24,907 bases of DNA from a virus. The translations under genes were made by a program, and so were the position numbers. The number at the start of each line of letters is the position of its first letter. Within the stretch, counting starts at the first letter, position 1. The notes below the pieces were generated by a model. That model saw only the letters and a list, made by a program, of their open reading frames with translations. It had not been told where the DNA came from and did not search any database. Below are positions 1-6,214 of the stretch, in pieces. The DNA lies in the IMG/VR virus record IMGVR_UViG_3300008110_000843, positions 1 through 24,907 of that record; one strand, given 5' to 3'.

Positions 1-134
1 GGCTCACCGTAGTTGACGTCCTTGCCGATGAGCGTGGAGTAGACGATGCCGAACCGTCGGCAGTATTCCCTGATACCGATGCCGAGGCGCCTTGCCTCTT
101 CCTTAAAGTATTTCTCTGGCTTATCCCTTAGCAC
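1..134 (-). CDS. Partial hypothetical protein (runs off the left edge)
   Basis: An open frame begins at a GTG (134) or TTG (146), overlaps the 3' end of the preceding gene and stays open to the edge of the window, about 44 codons. The visible product is basic and probably helical, with a segment reading RRLGIGIREYCRRFGIVYST that could be part of a helix-turn-helix, but this is too short to assign. Overlapping the preceding gene fits the close packing of this region. The C-terminus is missing. The start is uncertain because no strong ribosome binding site separates the two candidates. I do not recognise a family. Confidence 0.5.
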   Translation of the reverse strand, partial: MLRDKPEKYFKEEARRLGIGIREYCRRFGIVYSTLIGKDVNYGE

Positions 135-330
135 TGGGCTGCCCAATCATGTCATCCAAGACATCGACCGCCAGTATCAGCCCATACCGTACGTTCTGCA
201 AGTATCTCTCTTCCATCAACTTTGGATTCCCCAGCATCTTTAACAGGTTGCTTCTGACCTCCGACGTGGGAAGGTTCGTGTTGCCGATGATAGTGATGAT
301 CCGAGCCCTAGCCTCTTCCAAATCGCTCAC
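121..330 (-). CDS. Small hypothetical protein
   Basis: Product of 69 aa, predicted to be mostly helical and soluble, with no recognisable motif. I prefer the GTG at 330: its GTGA overlaps the TGA of the preceding gene, and a GGAGG sits seven bases upstream. A TTG at 336 is also open but lies directly against that GGAGG, leaving no spacing. The gene is one of a chain of small coupled genes at the promoter-distal end of the operon. Function unknown. Confidence 0.65.
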   Translation of the reverse strand: MSDLEEARARIITIIGNTNLPTSEVRSNLLKMLGNPKLMEERYLQNVRYGLILAVDVLDDMIGQPSAKG

Positions 331-686
331 TCGCAATCCTCCACCACTTCATCTTTCTCGCCAGCACGGGCGACCTCTGACCACTTGTTCTCACCCAGTG
401 CGATGAGGATCATGGCGTAGTTGCTGATGTCGATGAGCGCATCCCGTACGCCCTCGTTGTACCAGTCTGGGCTAACCTCTGGCACGCCAGACTTGATCGT
501 ACCGTTTAGGGACGTAGCAATCCGACCACACTTGTCCAGAGCCAGACGGGAGAACACGCCATAAGGTCCAAGACCCTCAATGTTAGATGGACCGTATCCC
601 TCTTGACGCTGGATAAGAATGTCGTACGCTTCTCCGCTTAAATCAGCAAAGTAATCAGTGAATTCCTTTGGTACTTTCCTGCTCAT
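327..686 (-). CDS. DUF1599 / Nmad1-like (MazG-like all-alpha) protein
   Basis: Product of 119 aa. Residues 31-48 (YGPSNIEGLGPYGVFSRL), D51-K52 and the C-terminal RDALIDISNYAMILIAL segment (81-97) match what I know of the DUF1599/nucleotide-modification-associated domain 1 group. These are small helical proteins related in fold to MazG-type nucleotide pyrophosphohydrolases. The likely role is handling nucleotides or modified nucleotides during phage DNA synthesis, but the substrate cannot be read from the sequence. The ATG at 686 has a good GGAGGA five bases upstream and overlaps the preceding gene by about 32 bases. The family call comes from recalled pattern only; the coding call is secure. 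Confidence 0.7.
   Translation of the reverse strand: MSRKVPKEFTDYFADLSGEAYDILIQRQEGYGPSNIEGLGPYGVFSRLALDKCGRIATSLNGTIKSGVPEVSPDWYNEGVRDALIDISNYAMILIALGENKWSEVARAGEKDEVVEDCE
338..342 (-). promoter_or_regulatory. Ribosome binding site that decides the GTG start at 330
   Basis: GGAGG on the minus strand lies seven bases before GTG 330. It would be nearly adjacent to the alternative TTG at 336, so it favours the GTG. Confidence 0.6.
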
Positions 687-870
687 AAAGATCCTCCAAC
701 CTTTCCGCCGTCTTGTCCTTTACCAACACGTTAGCAATGATGAACCTCGATGGGCACTCCTCACATTGCCAAAGACGAAGCGACAATGTCGGCGTGATCA
801 TCTTGTATGTCTTCCTTGACGTCTTAATGTTCATCGTCCCGCAACGCGGGCACGCGATGCCCGTCTGCAT
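655..870 (-). CDS. Zinc-ribbon protein, Ogr/Delta- or NrdR-N-terminus-like
   Basis: Product of 71 aa with two cysteine pairs, C7-x2-C10 and C36-x2-C39, an invariant-looking TSR at 17-19, and an aromatic/hydrophobic segment SRFIIANV after the second pair. P2 Ogr/Delta late-gene activators share the CPxC, TSR and C..C...F order. NrdR zinc ribbons share the spacing and the CxxCxxRF pattern. It is therefore probably a small DNA- or RNA-polymerase-binding zinc protein, possibly a phage transcription regulator. The start ATG at 870 overlaps the upstream TGA (TGATG), implying translational coupling, and no strong ribosome binding site is visible. A generic zinc ribbon is the main alternative. Confidence 0.65.
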   Translation of the reverse strand: MQTGIACPRCGTMNIKTSRKTYKMITPTLSLRLWQCEECPSRFIIANVLVKDKTAERLEDLYEQESTKGIH

Positions 871-1073
871 CAGTCTTTATCCAGTGCCACCAAGATCAGG
901 GCAGCACAGGCAAACGAGCCCCAAGGGAAGGGGGCTAGGGCTGCTAGAAGCCCCGCAAATGCCAGTAGGAAGCCCGTACGGGCTCCCTTGCGCTTCAATG
1001 GGGTCTGGATAGCCCTAACCACCTTTTCGATGGCAGAAGGGTTGATTTCGTTATCGTCTGGATTAGTCGCCAA
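870..1073 (-). CDS. Small two-helix membrane protein
   Basis: Product of 67 aa from a TTG start at 1073. A charged N-terminus (1-32) with a Lys/Arg cluster at 27-32 is followed by two hydrophobic stretches, about 33-48 and 51-64, joined by a Pro-Trp-Gly turn, and a short acidic tail. This is the shape of a small inner-membrane hairpin protein. A holin or spanin-like role is conceivable but unsupported. The TTG is chosen because a GGGGAGG lies six bases upstream, while the longer GTG start at 1115 has no such site. The first bases overlap the end of the preceding gene. Confidence 0.6.
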   Translation of the reverse strand: MATNPDDNEINPSAIEKVVRAIQTPLKRKGARTGFLLAFAGLLAALAPFPWGSFACAALILVALDKD

Positions 1074-1269
1074 TGGATACCTCCCCGACCAACTTGGTCG
1101 CTTCTTGCGCGGCACAGGTTGCCTGTGTTAGGCGAGCCGCCTCCTTGAACTGGTCAGGAAGATCTCCTGCCTTTTCTTCCAATGCTGCGTAGATGTAATC
1201 AAACGCACGACCCCACGCAAGGAGAGCATCTTCAACCTGTGGCTTTTTCTTTGAATACGGTACGCTCAC
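1063..1269 (-). CDS. Small hypothetical helical protein
   Basis: Product of about 68 aa from GTG 1269 (74 aa if TTG 1287 is used). It is mostly helical with Ala/Glu-rich segments, a single Cys and no recognisable domain. The GTG overlaps the TGA of the RmlC-like gene as GTGA and is preceded by a G-rich run (GGGGGG) that could serve as a ribosome binding site. The TTG alternative lies further inside the upstream gene. Function unknown. Confidence 0.55.
   Translation of the reverse strand: MSVPYSKKKPQVEDALLAWGRAFDYIYAALEEKAGDLPDQFKEAARLTQATCAAQEATKLVGEVSIGD
1080..1086 (-). promoter_or_regulatory. Strong ribosome binding site fixing a TTG start at 1073
   Basis: GGGGAGG followed by six bases (TATCCA) and TTG. 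It lies inside the last codons of the preceding gene and explains why the shorter TTG start is preferred over GTG 1115. Confidence 0.65.
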
Positions 1270-1817
1270 TTTCCCCCCTTTACCCAAGACTCCAACGTAT
1301 CCTTGTCCGCAAGCGGAGAGATCGTATCTTTCTCCGAGATGATACTTGCATCAAGTCGATTGACTTCTTGGACGACTTCTGGGAATGACTTGTAGTTAAC
1401 TGCAACTTCGCTCTTGCCGTCGTACTTTGCCGAGCAGAAGTACGTCACGGTTGCGTCAGTGACTGCGATGAACCCGCGAGCCCACCACCACGGTGCGTAG
1501 AACAACTTGCCGTCGCCAGCCTCCATCTCCTCCGAGATGACCTTGCCGTACAACTTCGACATCGGGTCAATGTTTACCGCGAAGATGACCGCCTTGCCTG
1601 ACGAGACATACATTGCCTTGTCCATAAACAATTGCGCATGCAAACCACGGAACACGCCAGCGATTGACCACGAAGCATTGACTTGCTTAATGTCAAACCC
1701 AGGGATCGCTCGGTACGGGTCTTTGATGACCTCCGAGAAGTATCCTCGATTGTCCTGATACACACCGCCGTTGATTACCCTTGGCTCCAATGAAACGTTA
1801 GCGAGATGATTGGTCAT
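1266..1817 (-). CDS. dTDP-4-dehydrorhamnose 3,5-epimerase-like cupin (RmlC-like)
   Basis: Product of 183 aa. The RmlC family epimerises dTDP-4-keto-6-deoxyglucose at C3/C5 or acts as a related single-carbon epimerase. Visible landmarks in order are DNRGYFSEV (22-30), QVNASWS (45-51), GVFRGLHAQ (54-62, with the expected catalytic His at 60), the K67 segment, VNIDPMS and Y126. The usual AHGF segment reads ARGF (R114 replaces His), and the family's terminal W-D-D-P region is not conserved, so substrate or activity may differ. ATG 1817 is chosen because GGAGGAG lies seven bases upstream; it overlaps the preceding gene by 20 bases. RmlD-like and epimerase genes lie about 3-4 kb upstream. Confidence 0.8.
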   Translation of the reverse strand: MTNHLANVSLEPRVINGGVYQDNRGYFSEVIKDPYRAIPGFDIKQVNASWSIAGVFRGLHAQLFMDKAMYVSSGKAVIFAVNIDPMSKLYGKVISEEMEAGDGKLFYAPWWWARGFIAVTDATVTYFCSAKYDGKSEVAVNYKSFPEVVQEVNRLDASIISEKDTISPLADKDTLESWVKGGK

Positions 1818-2160
1818 TGAGATACTCCTCCAAATCAAATGTTATAACAATCCTTCTTTTAATGCCAGATCCTTCTGCGCTGCTATGGACAACCCCACGC
1901 AGTTTTTCTGGTCGATACACAATAGACTGCAGTAGGTCCCAGATCCTCTCTGGAAACGAACTACCGCTTTTAATCTGTAACTGGAGGACGTCATTCTCCA
2001 CGTCCACCTTTCCGCCGAACATTCCCACACGTTTTCCGCCAATCATCTTGGCAACCACAAGTTCTATGGAATTCCCACGCTTGCGGTTGTTCTTACCTCG
2101 TCGTGAACGCTCAGCCTTTTCGTTCTCGTCCTGAATCTGAAGATCCTTCATAACTCCCAT
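1798..2160 (-). CDS. PD-(D/E)XK-type resolvase/nuclease-like protein
   Basis: Product of 120 aa from ATG 2160. A very basic N-terminal stretch (RSRRGKNNRKRGNSIE) is followed by GKRVGMFGGKVDVENDVLQL and then an Q-x-K-type core (QLQIKSG). This order of Glu, Asp and a Q/E-x-K strand resembles small phage and archaeal-type Holliday-junction resolvases of the PD-(D/E)XK fold. It would process recombination intermediates next to the nuclease, ERF and SSB genes just upstream. The ATG shares one base with the preceding TAA (TAATG) and has GGGGG seven bases upstream; the longer GTG 2199 start is less likely. The family assignment is tentative. Confidence 0.55.
   Translation of the reverse strand: MGVMKDLQIQDENEKAERSRRGKNNRKRGNSIELVVAKMIGGKRVGMFGGKVDVENDVLQLQIKSGSSFPERIWDLLQSIVYRPEKLRGVVHSSAEGSGIKRRIVITFDLEEYLNDQSSR
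1825..1831 (-). promoter_or_regulatory. Ribosome binding site for the RmlC-like gene
   Basis: GGAGGAG sits seven bases before ATG 1817. It rules against a longer TTG start at 1838. Confidence 0.6.
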
Positions 2161-2351
2161 TACTTGTCCCCCATGCACTTGCGGTGGACCCAGTGCCACT
2201 CCTTGCTTTTCCTGAAGCCAATGAACTCGATGGACTGGACTCGGTAAGAGTCTGACTGCTTCTCAATCACGAGCGCGCACTTGATGCACGGTCGAACCGT
2301 CCACGGTGCAGCCTTTCGGTCGCCCTTTCCAGCCTTAACTGCTGGGCTCAT
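2160..2351 (-). CDS. Small Cys/His-containing protein
   Basis: Product of 63 aa. Basic N-terminus, then C22-x2-C25 and a C-terminal H-W-V-H-x2-C set (H53, H56, C59) that could bind one zinc ion. The start ATGA overlaps the stop of the preceding gene, and a GGGGGGTG lies just upstream as ribosome binding site. Its position between SSB-like and resolvase-like genes suggests a nucleic-acid-related role, but no family is recognised. Confidence 0.6.
   Translation of the reverse strand: MSPAVKAGKGDRKAAPWTVRPCIKCALVIEKQSDSYRVQSIEFIGFRKSKEWHWVHRKCMGDK
2168..2172 (-). promoter_or_regulatory. Ribosome binding site fixing ATG 2160
   Basis: GGGGG (followed by A) lies seven bases before ATG 2160, supporting the shorter start of the resolvase-like gene. 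Confidence 0.45.
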
Positions 2352-2563
2352 AGGAGCACCCCCCTGCGATTGCTTGCGATAGCGCCAGCGTTAGATGGAT
2401 CATCAAGGTAGTTGCGGACCATCCGCAGCAAGGGCTTGACCGAAGTGGCGCACCAGCGACAGCCGACAGCCGCCAGTGCGCACTTCGAGTTTACGTCCTT
2501 GGAGATACGGTCGAGCGCACACTTCGATGCCTCGATCGCGTCGGCTGCGGTTTCGATTGTCAC
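2348..2563 (-). CDS. Small hypothetical Cys-containing protein
   Basis: Product of 71 aa starting at GTG 2563, whose GTGA overlaps the TGA of the SSB-like gene. It is Ala-rich and helical with four cysteines (C15, C28, C35, C38); C35-x2-C38 could be half of a metal site. No clear ribosome binding site is present, so translation probably depends on coupling to the upstream gene. No family recognised. Confidence 0.55.
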   Translation of the reverse strand: MTIETAADAIEASKCALDRISKDVNSKCALAAVGCRWCATSVKPLLRMVRNYLDDPSNAGAIASNRRGVLL

Positions 2564-2946
2564 TTAGCCGCTCGGTTGTTGAGTGGACCCCAGACGCATC
2601 GTGAGATCTCGCGCAGGGTGAAGTCAGCATAATTCTTGCCGTTCACCTCTACGGTCTTCCCCCACTTGCCGATCGCCACAGCGTCTGATCGAGGGTCGCC
2701 ATCTTCCTTGGCGACAGCCCAGTCGCGGATCTTCGTGACGTGATCCCACGTCGGCTCATCGAACACCGTGAACGTAACGTAGAGATAACGGTTCGCTGGC
2801 TTGTCGCCCTTCTTGCCGCCATCAACCCACGCCTGATAATCGTAGGCGTTCATTGAACCCTTGAATGACATGATCTTCGCCCCCGAAGGGAGCGTCTTGA
2901 ACTCTGGCTCAAACTTATCGCTGAACCAGAACAGAATCGTTTCCAT
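2560..2946 (-). CDS. Single-stranded DNA-binding protein-like (OB-fold)
   Basis: Product of 128 aa. A strand-rich pattern, with RYLYVTFTVFDEPTWDHVTK (residues 53-72), a downstream GKWGKTVEVNGKNYADFTLRE, and conserved Trp/Phe/Tyr residues, resembles OB-fold SSB proteins of phages. It would coat single-stranded DNA during replication and recombination. The C-terminus ends in a short basic tail instead of the acidic tip used by bacterial SSBs to recruit partners. The context is supportive: it follows the nuclease and ERF-like genes, and its ATG overlaps the ERF stop (TAATG). A GAGGAGG ribosome binding site lies about ten bases upstream. Confidence 0.6.
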   Translation of the reverse strand: METILFWFSDKFEPEFKTLPSGAKIMSFKGSMNAYDYQAWVDGGKKGDKPANRYLYVTFTVFDEPTWDHVTKIRDWAVAKEDGDPRSDAVAIGKWGKTVEVNGKNYADFTLREISRCVWGPLNNRAAK

Positions 2947-3356
2947 TAGAAGTCTACCTCCTCAAGGCTGCTCTTTGATGCTGGCTTCGCTGCCGTCTTG
3001 ACGCTTCCCCCAAAGATCTTCTCGGCAGCGCGAGCCACCGTAGCGTCACCGCTGTCGTTCTCTGGGTCATCGCCCGTCGGGATCAGGAACGTCGTGAGCA
3101 GCGCGTACTTCAACGCACCAGTCGACGACTTGTACACGTGCTTGTCACCACTGTCAGCGCCAGATCCGAGCGTCTGGATGTCCAGCGTCTCGCCACTATC
3201 ACCATCGATGAAACGCCATGTATACCGAGCCGTAACGATTGCCTGTGTGCCCTTTGGCGTCAGACCCTCTGACACCACATCGACGCCAACTGGCACCATG
3301 ATGACGTTAAGTTCACCAAGCGCCGTGCGATGTGAAAGTTTCGCTGCGAGTTTCAT
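2946..3356 (-). CDS. ERF-family single-strand annealing protein (short form)
   Basis: Product of 136 aa. The block running from GSGADSGDKHVYKSSTGAL through KYALLTTFLIPTGDDPE (about residues 61-97) matches the most conserved part of the ERF annealase family, which pairs complementary single strands in phage homologous recombination. Typical ERF proteins are nearer 200 aa; here the N-terminal segment is shorter than usual. The tail is variable and ends in EEVDF, an acidic tip like those that contact SSB. ATG 3356 overlaps the nuclease stop as ATGA and has GAGGTAG upstream. Nuclease, annealase and SSB-like genes together form a classic phage recombination set. Confidence 0.75.
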   Translation of the reverse strand: MKLAAKLSHRTALGELNVIMVPVGVDVVSEGLTPKGTQAIVTARYTWRFIDGDSGETLDIQTLGSGADSGDKHVYKSSTGALKYALLTTFLIPTGDDPENDSGDATVARAAEKIFGGSVKTAAKPASKSSLEEVDF

Positions 3357-4030
3357 CGGCTACCTCTACACTCCGTCTTCCATCGGCAGTAGGAGCAGGG
3401 GTACTTCCACCCGCCCTTGCCATTTGAGGCTACCTCCTCGGGAATCCGAGGCGGTGTCCTATCTCCATAATAGTTCATGACCTTCAGAATGCGCAAGGCT
3501 CGTTCGCCCCACTCTTCTGGAACAAGGTACTCGTCTGGAGTGAACGAGTCCTTATCGAAGTAGACGACGCGCACATCGTCCACGTGCCTTCCTGCCTTGC
3601 GGAGCGCCACGCCATACGACGCAGCCTGCACAAGGTGCTCCTTCTTGGGCTCGCCGCCCCTGTACTTGCGAGCGTTCGCGGACTCGCTCTTGAACTCCAA
3701 GAGTGAGACCTTGCCGCTCTTCCATGTTACAAGGGCATCGATGTTGCCAGCGAAGTCCATGTCGTCGATCTCCACGGGAACCTCAGCCTCAAGAGATGAG
3801 ATTGCCTCAGATTCCGACAGCATCTTTACGATCTCTTCGCCAAACATGTTGCCCACCTTGAAGACGCCATAGAGTTTGTCGTCGAAAGGCTCCGTCTCTG
3901 GCACGCCATTTGAATCGTACCAATGCGCACGGATACAACCGCCAAGCAAAGAACCACGCCACTTCCGCTTGGAAGGACGTGGTTCACGCTTTGCTAGTAC
4001 CTCTTCGATCGAACTCTTCACGCTCTCCAT
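3353..4030 (-). CDS. PD-(D/E)XK exonuclease, Cas4/RecB-like with Fe-S cysteines
   Basis: Product of 225 aa. Nuclease core: GNIDALV (D98), LLEFKSE (E112, K114) and the QAASYG motif (Q135). Four cysteines, C32 near the N-terminus and C212-x2-C215-x5-C221 at the C-terminus, have the arrangement of the 4Fe-4S cluster of Cas4/AddB-type nucleases. It probably resects DNA ends to give single strands for the ERF-like annealase encoded immediately downstream. There is no CRISPR array or cas1/cas2 here, so it is a phage recombination nuclease rather than an adaptation protein. No ribosome binding site precedes the ATG; a promoter ends six bases before it, suggesting leaderless translation. Confidence 0.8.
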   Translation of the reverse strand: MESVKSSIEEVLAKREPRPSKRKWRGSLLGGCIRAHWYDSNGVPETEPFDDKLYGVFKVGNMFGEEIVKMLSESEAISSLEAEVPVEIDDMDFAGNIDALVTWKSGKVSLLEFKSESANARKYRGGEPKKEHLVQAASYGVALRKAGRHVDDVRVVYFDKDSFTPDEYLVPEEWGERALRILKVMNYYGDRTPPRIPEEVASNGKGGWKYPCSYCRWKTECRGSR

Positions 4031-4065
4031 ACATGGAGACTAGCAGAAAAGTTCCTTGCCGTCAA
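4030..4065 (-). promoter_or_regulatory. Promoter with probable leaderless start for the recombination genes
   Basis: Minus strand: TTGACG (4065-4060), a 17-base spacer, TAGTCT (4042-4037) preceded by TGC (extended -10), then six bases and ATG 4030. Initiation at the usual distance from the -10 falls on or next to the A of the ATG. No Shine-Dalgarno sequence lies between them. This is one of the few real intergenic gaps in the window. Confidence 0.6.
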
Positions 4066-4069
4066 GTGT

Positions 4070-5029
4070 CTATTGTCGAGTAAGAATTTCCTTTGCTCGC
4101 TGGATTCTGGTAGGGTAATCCTTGCCAAGAGCCTTGGCTGCGTCGTGCACCTTGCGGATCTCCGCAGCGTTGTCCAGTGTAACAAACGTGTGCCGCATGA
4201 CGTTGTTTAGTTTGCTCGTGTCGAGCCAGTAGTCCCTGTTGTCCACCAGTGACTCGGGGCACGGGACAAGGGCAGCCTCTGTCGCTGTCGCAACCTTGAC
4301 CGCAATCTGTGAGACGTCGGTGTTCTCGCCAGAGACATTGTAGACTCCAGGAAGGTTCCTGCCGACGAAGTAGGCGATGACTTCTGCCGCATCGTTCACG
4401 TGCAGCATCGGTCGACGAGCCGTCGAGTTCGGAGCGATCTCATGATTAAACGCAGCCTGCCAGCAGAAGGCGTTCACCACGATGTCCCTGCGCATGTTCG
4501 GGCTCCAGCCCCACAGGGTGCCAAAGCGCAACGACGTTGAGTAGTAGCCGCCATAGCCATCTACGTACTGGTTGCGCTCCATCCAGATGTCGATGTCGTT
4601 CTTTGCCTTGGCGTACGCCGTCAGCGGTGCAGGCGTGTCATTCTCGTGCGACAGGCGGTTGCGTGCCGACGCCCCGTAGACAGATGCAGAAGACGCAATG
4701 ACGTGCGTTGCGTGCTCGTACTTCTCTACGATCTCGATCGTCGACATCACGTTGATGCGCCGCGTTAACGTCTCGTCGATCTCTGACATCGGATCGTTCG
4801 AGAGCCCAGCAAGGTGGACCACCGCGTGGATGTCTTTTGGCAGTTGCTTCTCAACGTCACGAAGATCCGCGAAGATCTGCTCGTTCGGCAAATAGTGAGT
4901 ATCCTTCAGATCCATGGTTGGCAGATACCAACCAGTATCGATGCCGATGACGTAGTGCCCCTGTTCTTTCAGGCGATTGACGACGATGGGACCAAGGTAA
5001 CCAAGGTTACCCGTAACTAGAACGCGCAT
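4070..5029 (-). CDS. NAD-dependent epimerase/dehydratase (extended SDR)
   Basis: Product of 319 aa, normal length for the family. It has an N-terminal Rossmann motif GNLGYLG (7-13), the ASSASVYG strand (112-119) and the catalytic YxxxK (Y139, K143), followed by RFGTLWGWSPNMR. Extended SDRs of this type epimerise, dehydrate or reduce nucleotide sugars. The serine strand reads SSASVYG instead of the STDEVYG usual in RmlB, so I would not call it the 4,6-dehydratase. The exact sugar is unknown. It starts one base after the RmlD-like stop with GGGGAGGTAGG as ribosome binding site, so the two are probably co-translated and act in one pathway. Confidence 0.8.
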   Translation of the reverse strand: MRVLVTGNLGYLGPIVVNRLKEQGHYVIGIDTGWYLPTMDLKDTHYLPNEQIFADLRDVEKQLPKDIHAVVHLAGLSNDPMSEIDETLTRRINVMSTIEIVEKYEHATHVIASSASVYGASARNRLSHENDTPAPLTAYAKAKNDIDIWMERNQYVDGYGGYYSTSLRFGTLWGWSPNMRRDIVVNAFCWQAAFNHEIAPNSTARRPMLHVNDAAEVIAYFVGRNLPGVYNVSGENTDVSQIAVKVATATEAALVPCPESLVDNRDYWLDTSKLNNVMRHTFVTLDNAAEIRKVHDAAKALGKDYPTRIQRAKEILTRQ

Positions 5030-5030
5030 C

Positions 5031-5822
5031 CTACCTCCCCAGGTATTCTAGCAATGCCTCTGACCAGTGCCGCATCTTCGGCAACTTCGTGTTCTTCAGG
5101 TTGCCCCATTCTGGTCGCGTCGTATCCTTGCGGGTCACTGGCATTATCTTGTATTTGTTACCAACCTTCTCGCGTACAAAACGAGCGAGCATCGCCCAGT
5201 CGGTCGTGCCCTCGTTCACTACATGGTACACACCACCTGGAAGGTCGTCAACTGCCAATGACACTAGCGCCCTGGCTGCGTCGGGCATGTACGTCGGTCG
5301 GAAGTGCTGGTCAATCGGCAGTTCGAGGTTCTTAAACGAAGATGCCACGAAATCCACGAAGGACGCCTTGAACGGCGACTTCTTTGGACCGAACGGGCTG
5401 CTGATGCGGGCGACCGTTCCCCCGTTCTCCAGCACAGCCTTTTCCCCTTCGAGTTTGCTGTGTCCGTAGACGGACAGGGCTCCCTTGCTTGGCTCATCCT
5501 CGTGAAGGAGGCGGTTCTCGCTGTTAAGGTCGTAGACGTAGTCTGTGCTGATGTAGATCTGCTTAAACCCAGCAACCGAGATAAGCCGAGGAAGATTCAC
5601 GTTTGCTTCGATCGCCGTGTGTGGCTGTTCCTCGCAGAGGTTGATGTCACGCTGCGCTGCGCAGTTGATCACCGCCGTTGGCTTCGCGTCCGTAATCAGA
5701 CCGATCAACTCCTCGTAGTCCGCCCAATGATTTCGACTAAGGACGACATACTTGATGTCTCGGCTGTCCAACTCTTCCTGAACATGTTGCGATGCCTGCC
5801 CACTCCCTAGGATGACAATCAC
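5031..5822 (-). CDS. dTDP-4-dehydrorhamnose reductase-like (RmlD-like SDR)
   Basis: Product of 263 aa. RmlD reduces the 4-keto group of dTDP-4-keto-L-rhamnose with NAD(P)H. Landmarks: GSGQAS at the N-terminus (6-11), INCAAQRDINLCEE (52-65), the STDYVYD strand (92-98), YGHSK (Y119, K123) and the ISSPFGP segment (140-146). It is slightly shorter than the roughly 290 aa of bacterial RmlD. The Gly-rich loop GSGQAS departs from the usual GxxGQLG. GTG 5822 overlaps the HAD stop (GTGA), with AGGAG seven bases upstream. With the RmlC-like gene near position 1500 it suggests a deoxysugar pathway; RmlA and RmlB are not in the window. Confidence 0.75.
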   Translation of the reverse strand: MIVILGSGQASQHVQEELDSRDIKYVVLSRNHWADYEELIGLITDAKPTAVINCAAQRDINLCEEQPHTAIEANVNLPRLISVAGFKQIYISTDYVYDLNSENRLLHEDEPSKGALSVYGHSKLEGEKAVLENGGTVARISSPFGPKKSPFKASFVDFVASSFKNLELPIDQHFRPTYMPDAARALVSLAVDDLPGGVYHVVNEGTTDWAMLARFVREKVGNKYKIMPVTRKDTTRPEWGNLKNTKLPKMRHWSEALLEYLGR

Positions 5823-6214
5823 TTTTTTACTCCTGTCTTTCCGTGGCTAAACTCTACGCCCCTGCGGGCAATGAGCCAATCCACAATCTCTTTCCAATTG
5901 TTGTCGTACTTGATCGCCTTGTCGTCGACGTACGCGACTGCCGCTGGTTTCCCGTACCCCGTGTGAATCCTGTGGTATGGGATGTGGTGCTTGTGCAACC
6001 ACTCCGCCATCCAGCGCGTCTTGTTTCCTCGATCAGGGAACCCTTCCCATGCCCGAGCCGAGTGCACGACGATGATGTACCCAGCCTGCCAGAGGCGAGA
6101 CATTGCCTCCTTCGCCCCATTCGTTGGGACAATGTCGCCGAGCACATCAATCGCCAGCGTGTCGTCGAAGTCGACGGCAATCTGCTTTGAGATGATTGTG
6201 TCTAGATCGTTCAC
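5819..6214 (-). CDS. HAD-superfamily phosphatase
   Basis: Product of 131 aa from GTG 6214. HAD motif I is VDFDDT (nucleophile D15, acid D17), motif II is the HSAR serine (S52), motif III K89 (in GYGKP) and motif IV VDD (D97-D98). There is no large cap domain, as in small phage HAD and polynucleotide-kinase-phosphatase-like enzymes. The substrate could be a sugar phosphate or a nucleic-acid 3' phosphate; the neighbouring sugar genes make the first plausible. GTG 6214 overlaps the preceding TGA (GTGA). A longer in-frame ORF up to 6382 would overlap the metallophosphoesterase by 170 bases and adds nothing recognisable. Confidence 0.75.
   Translation of the reverse strand: MNDLDTIISKQIAVDFDDTLAIDVLGDIVPTNGAKEAMSRLWQAGYIIVVHSARAWEGFPDRGNKTRWMAEWLHKHHIPYHRIHTGYGKPAAVAYVDDKAIKYDNNWKEIVDWLIARRGVEFSHGKTGVKK

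Noticed and set aside
3353-4030. Cas4-like nuclease as part of a CRISPR system
   Set aside because: No repeat array and no cas1/cas2-like genes; the neighbours are ERF- and SSB-like recombination genes.
4070-5029. Epimerase as RmlB (dTDP-glucose 4,6-dehydratase)
   Set aside because: The catalytic strand reads SSASVYG and lacks the Asp-Glu pair of the STDEVYG motif typical of 4,6-dehydratases.
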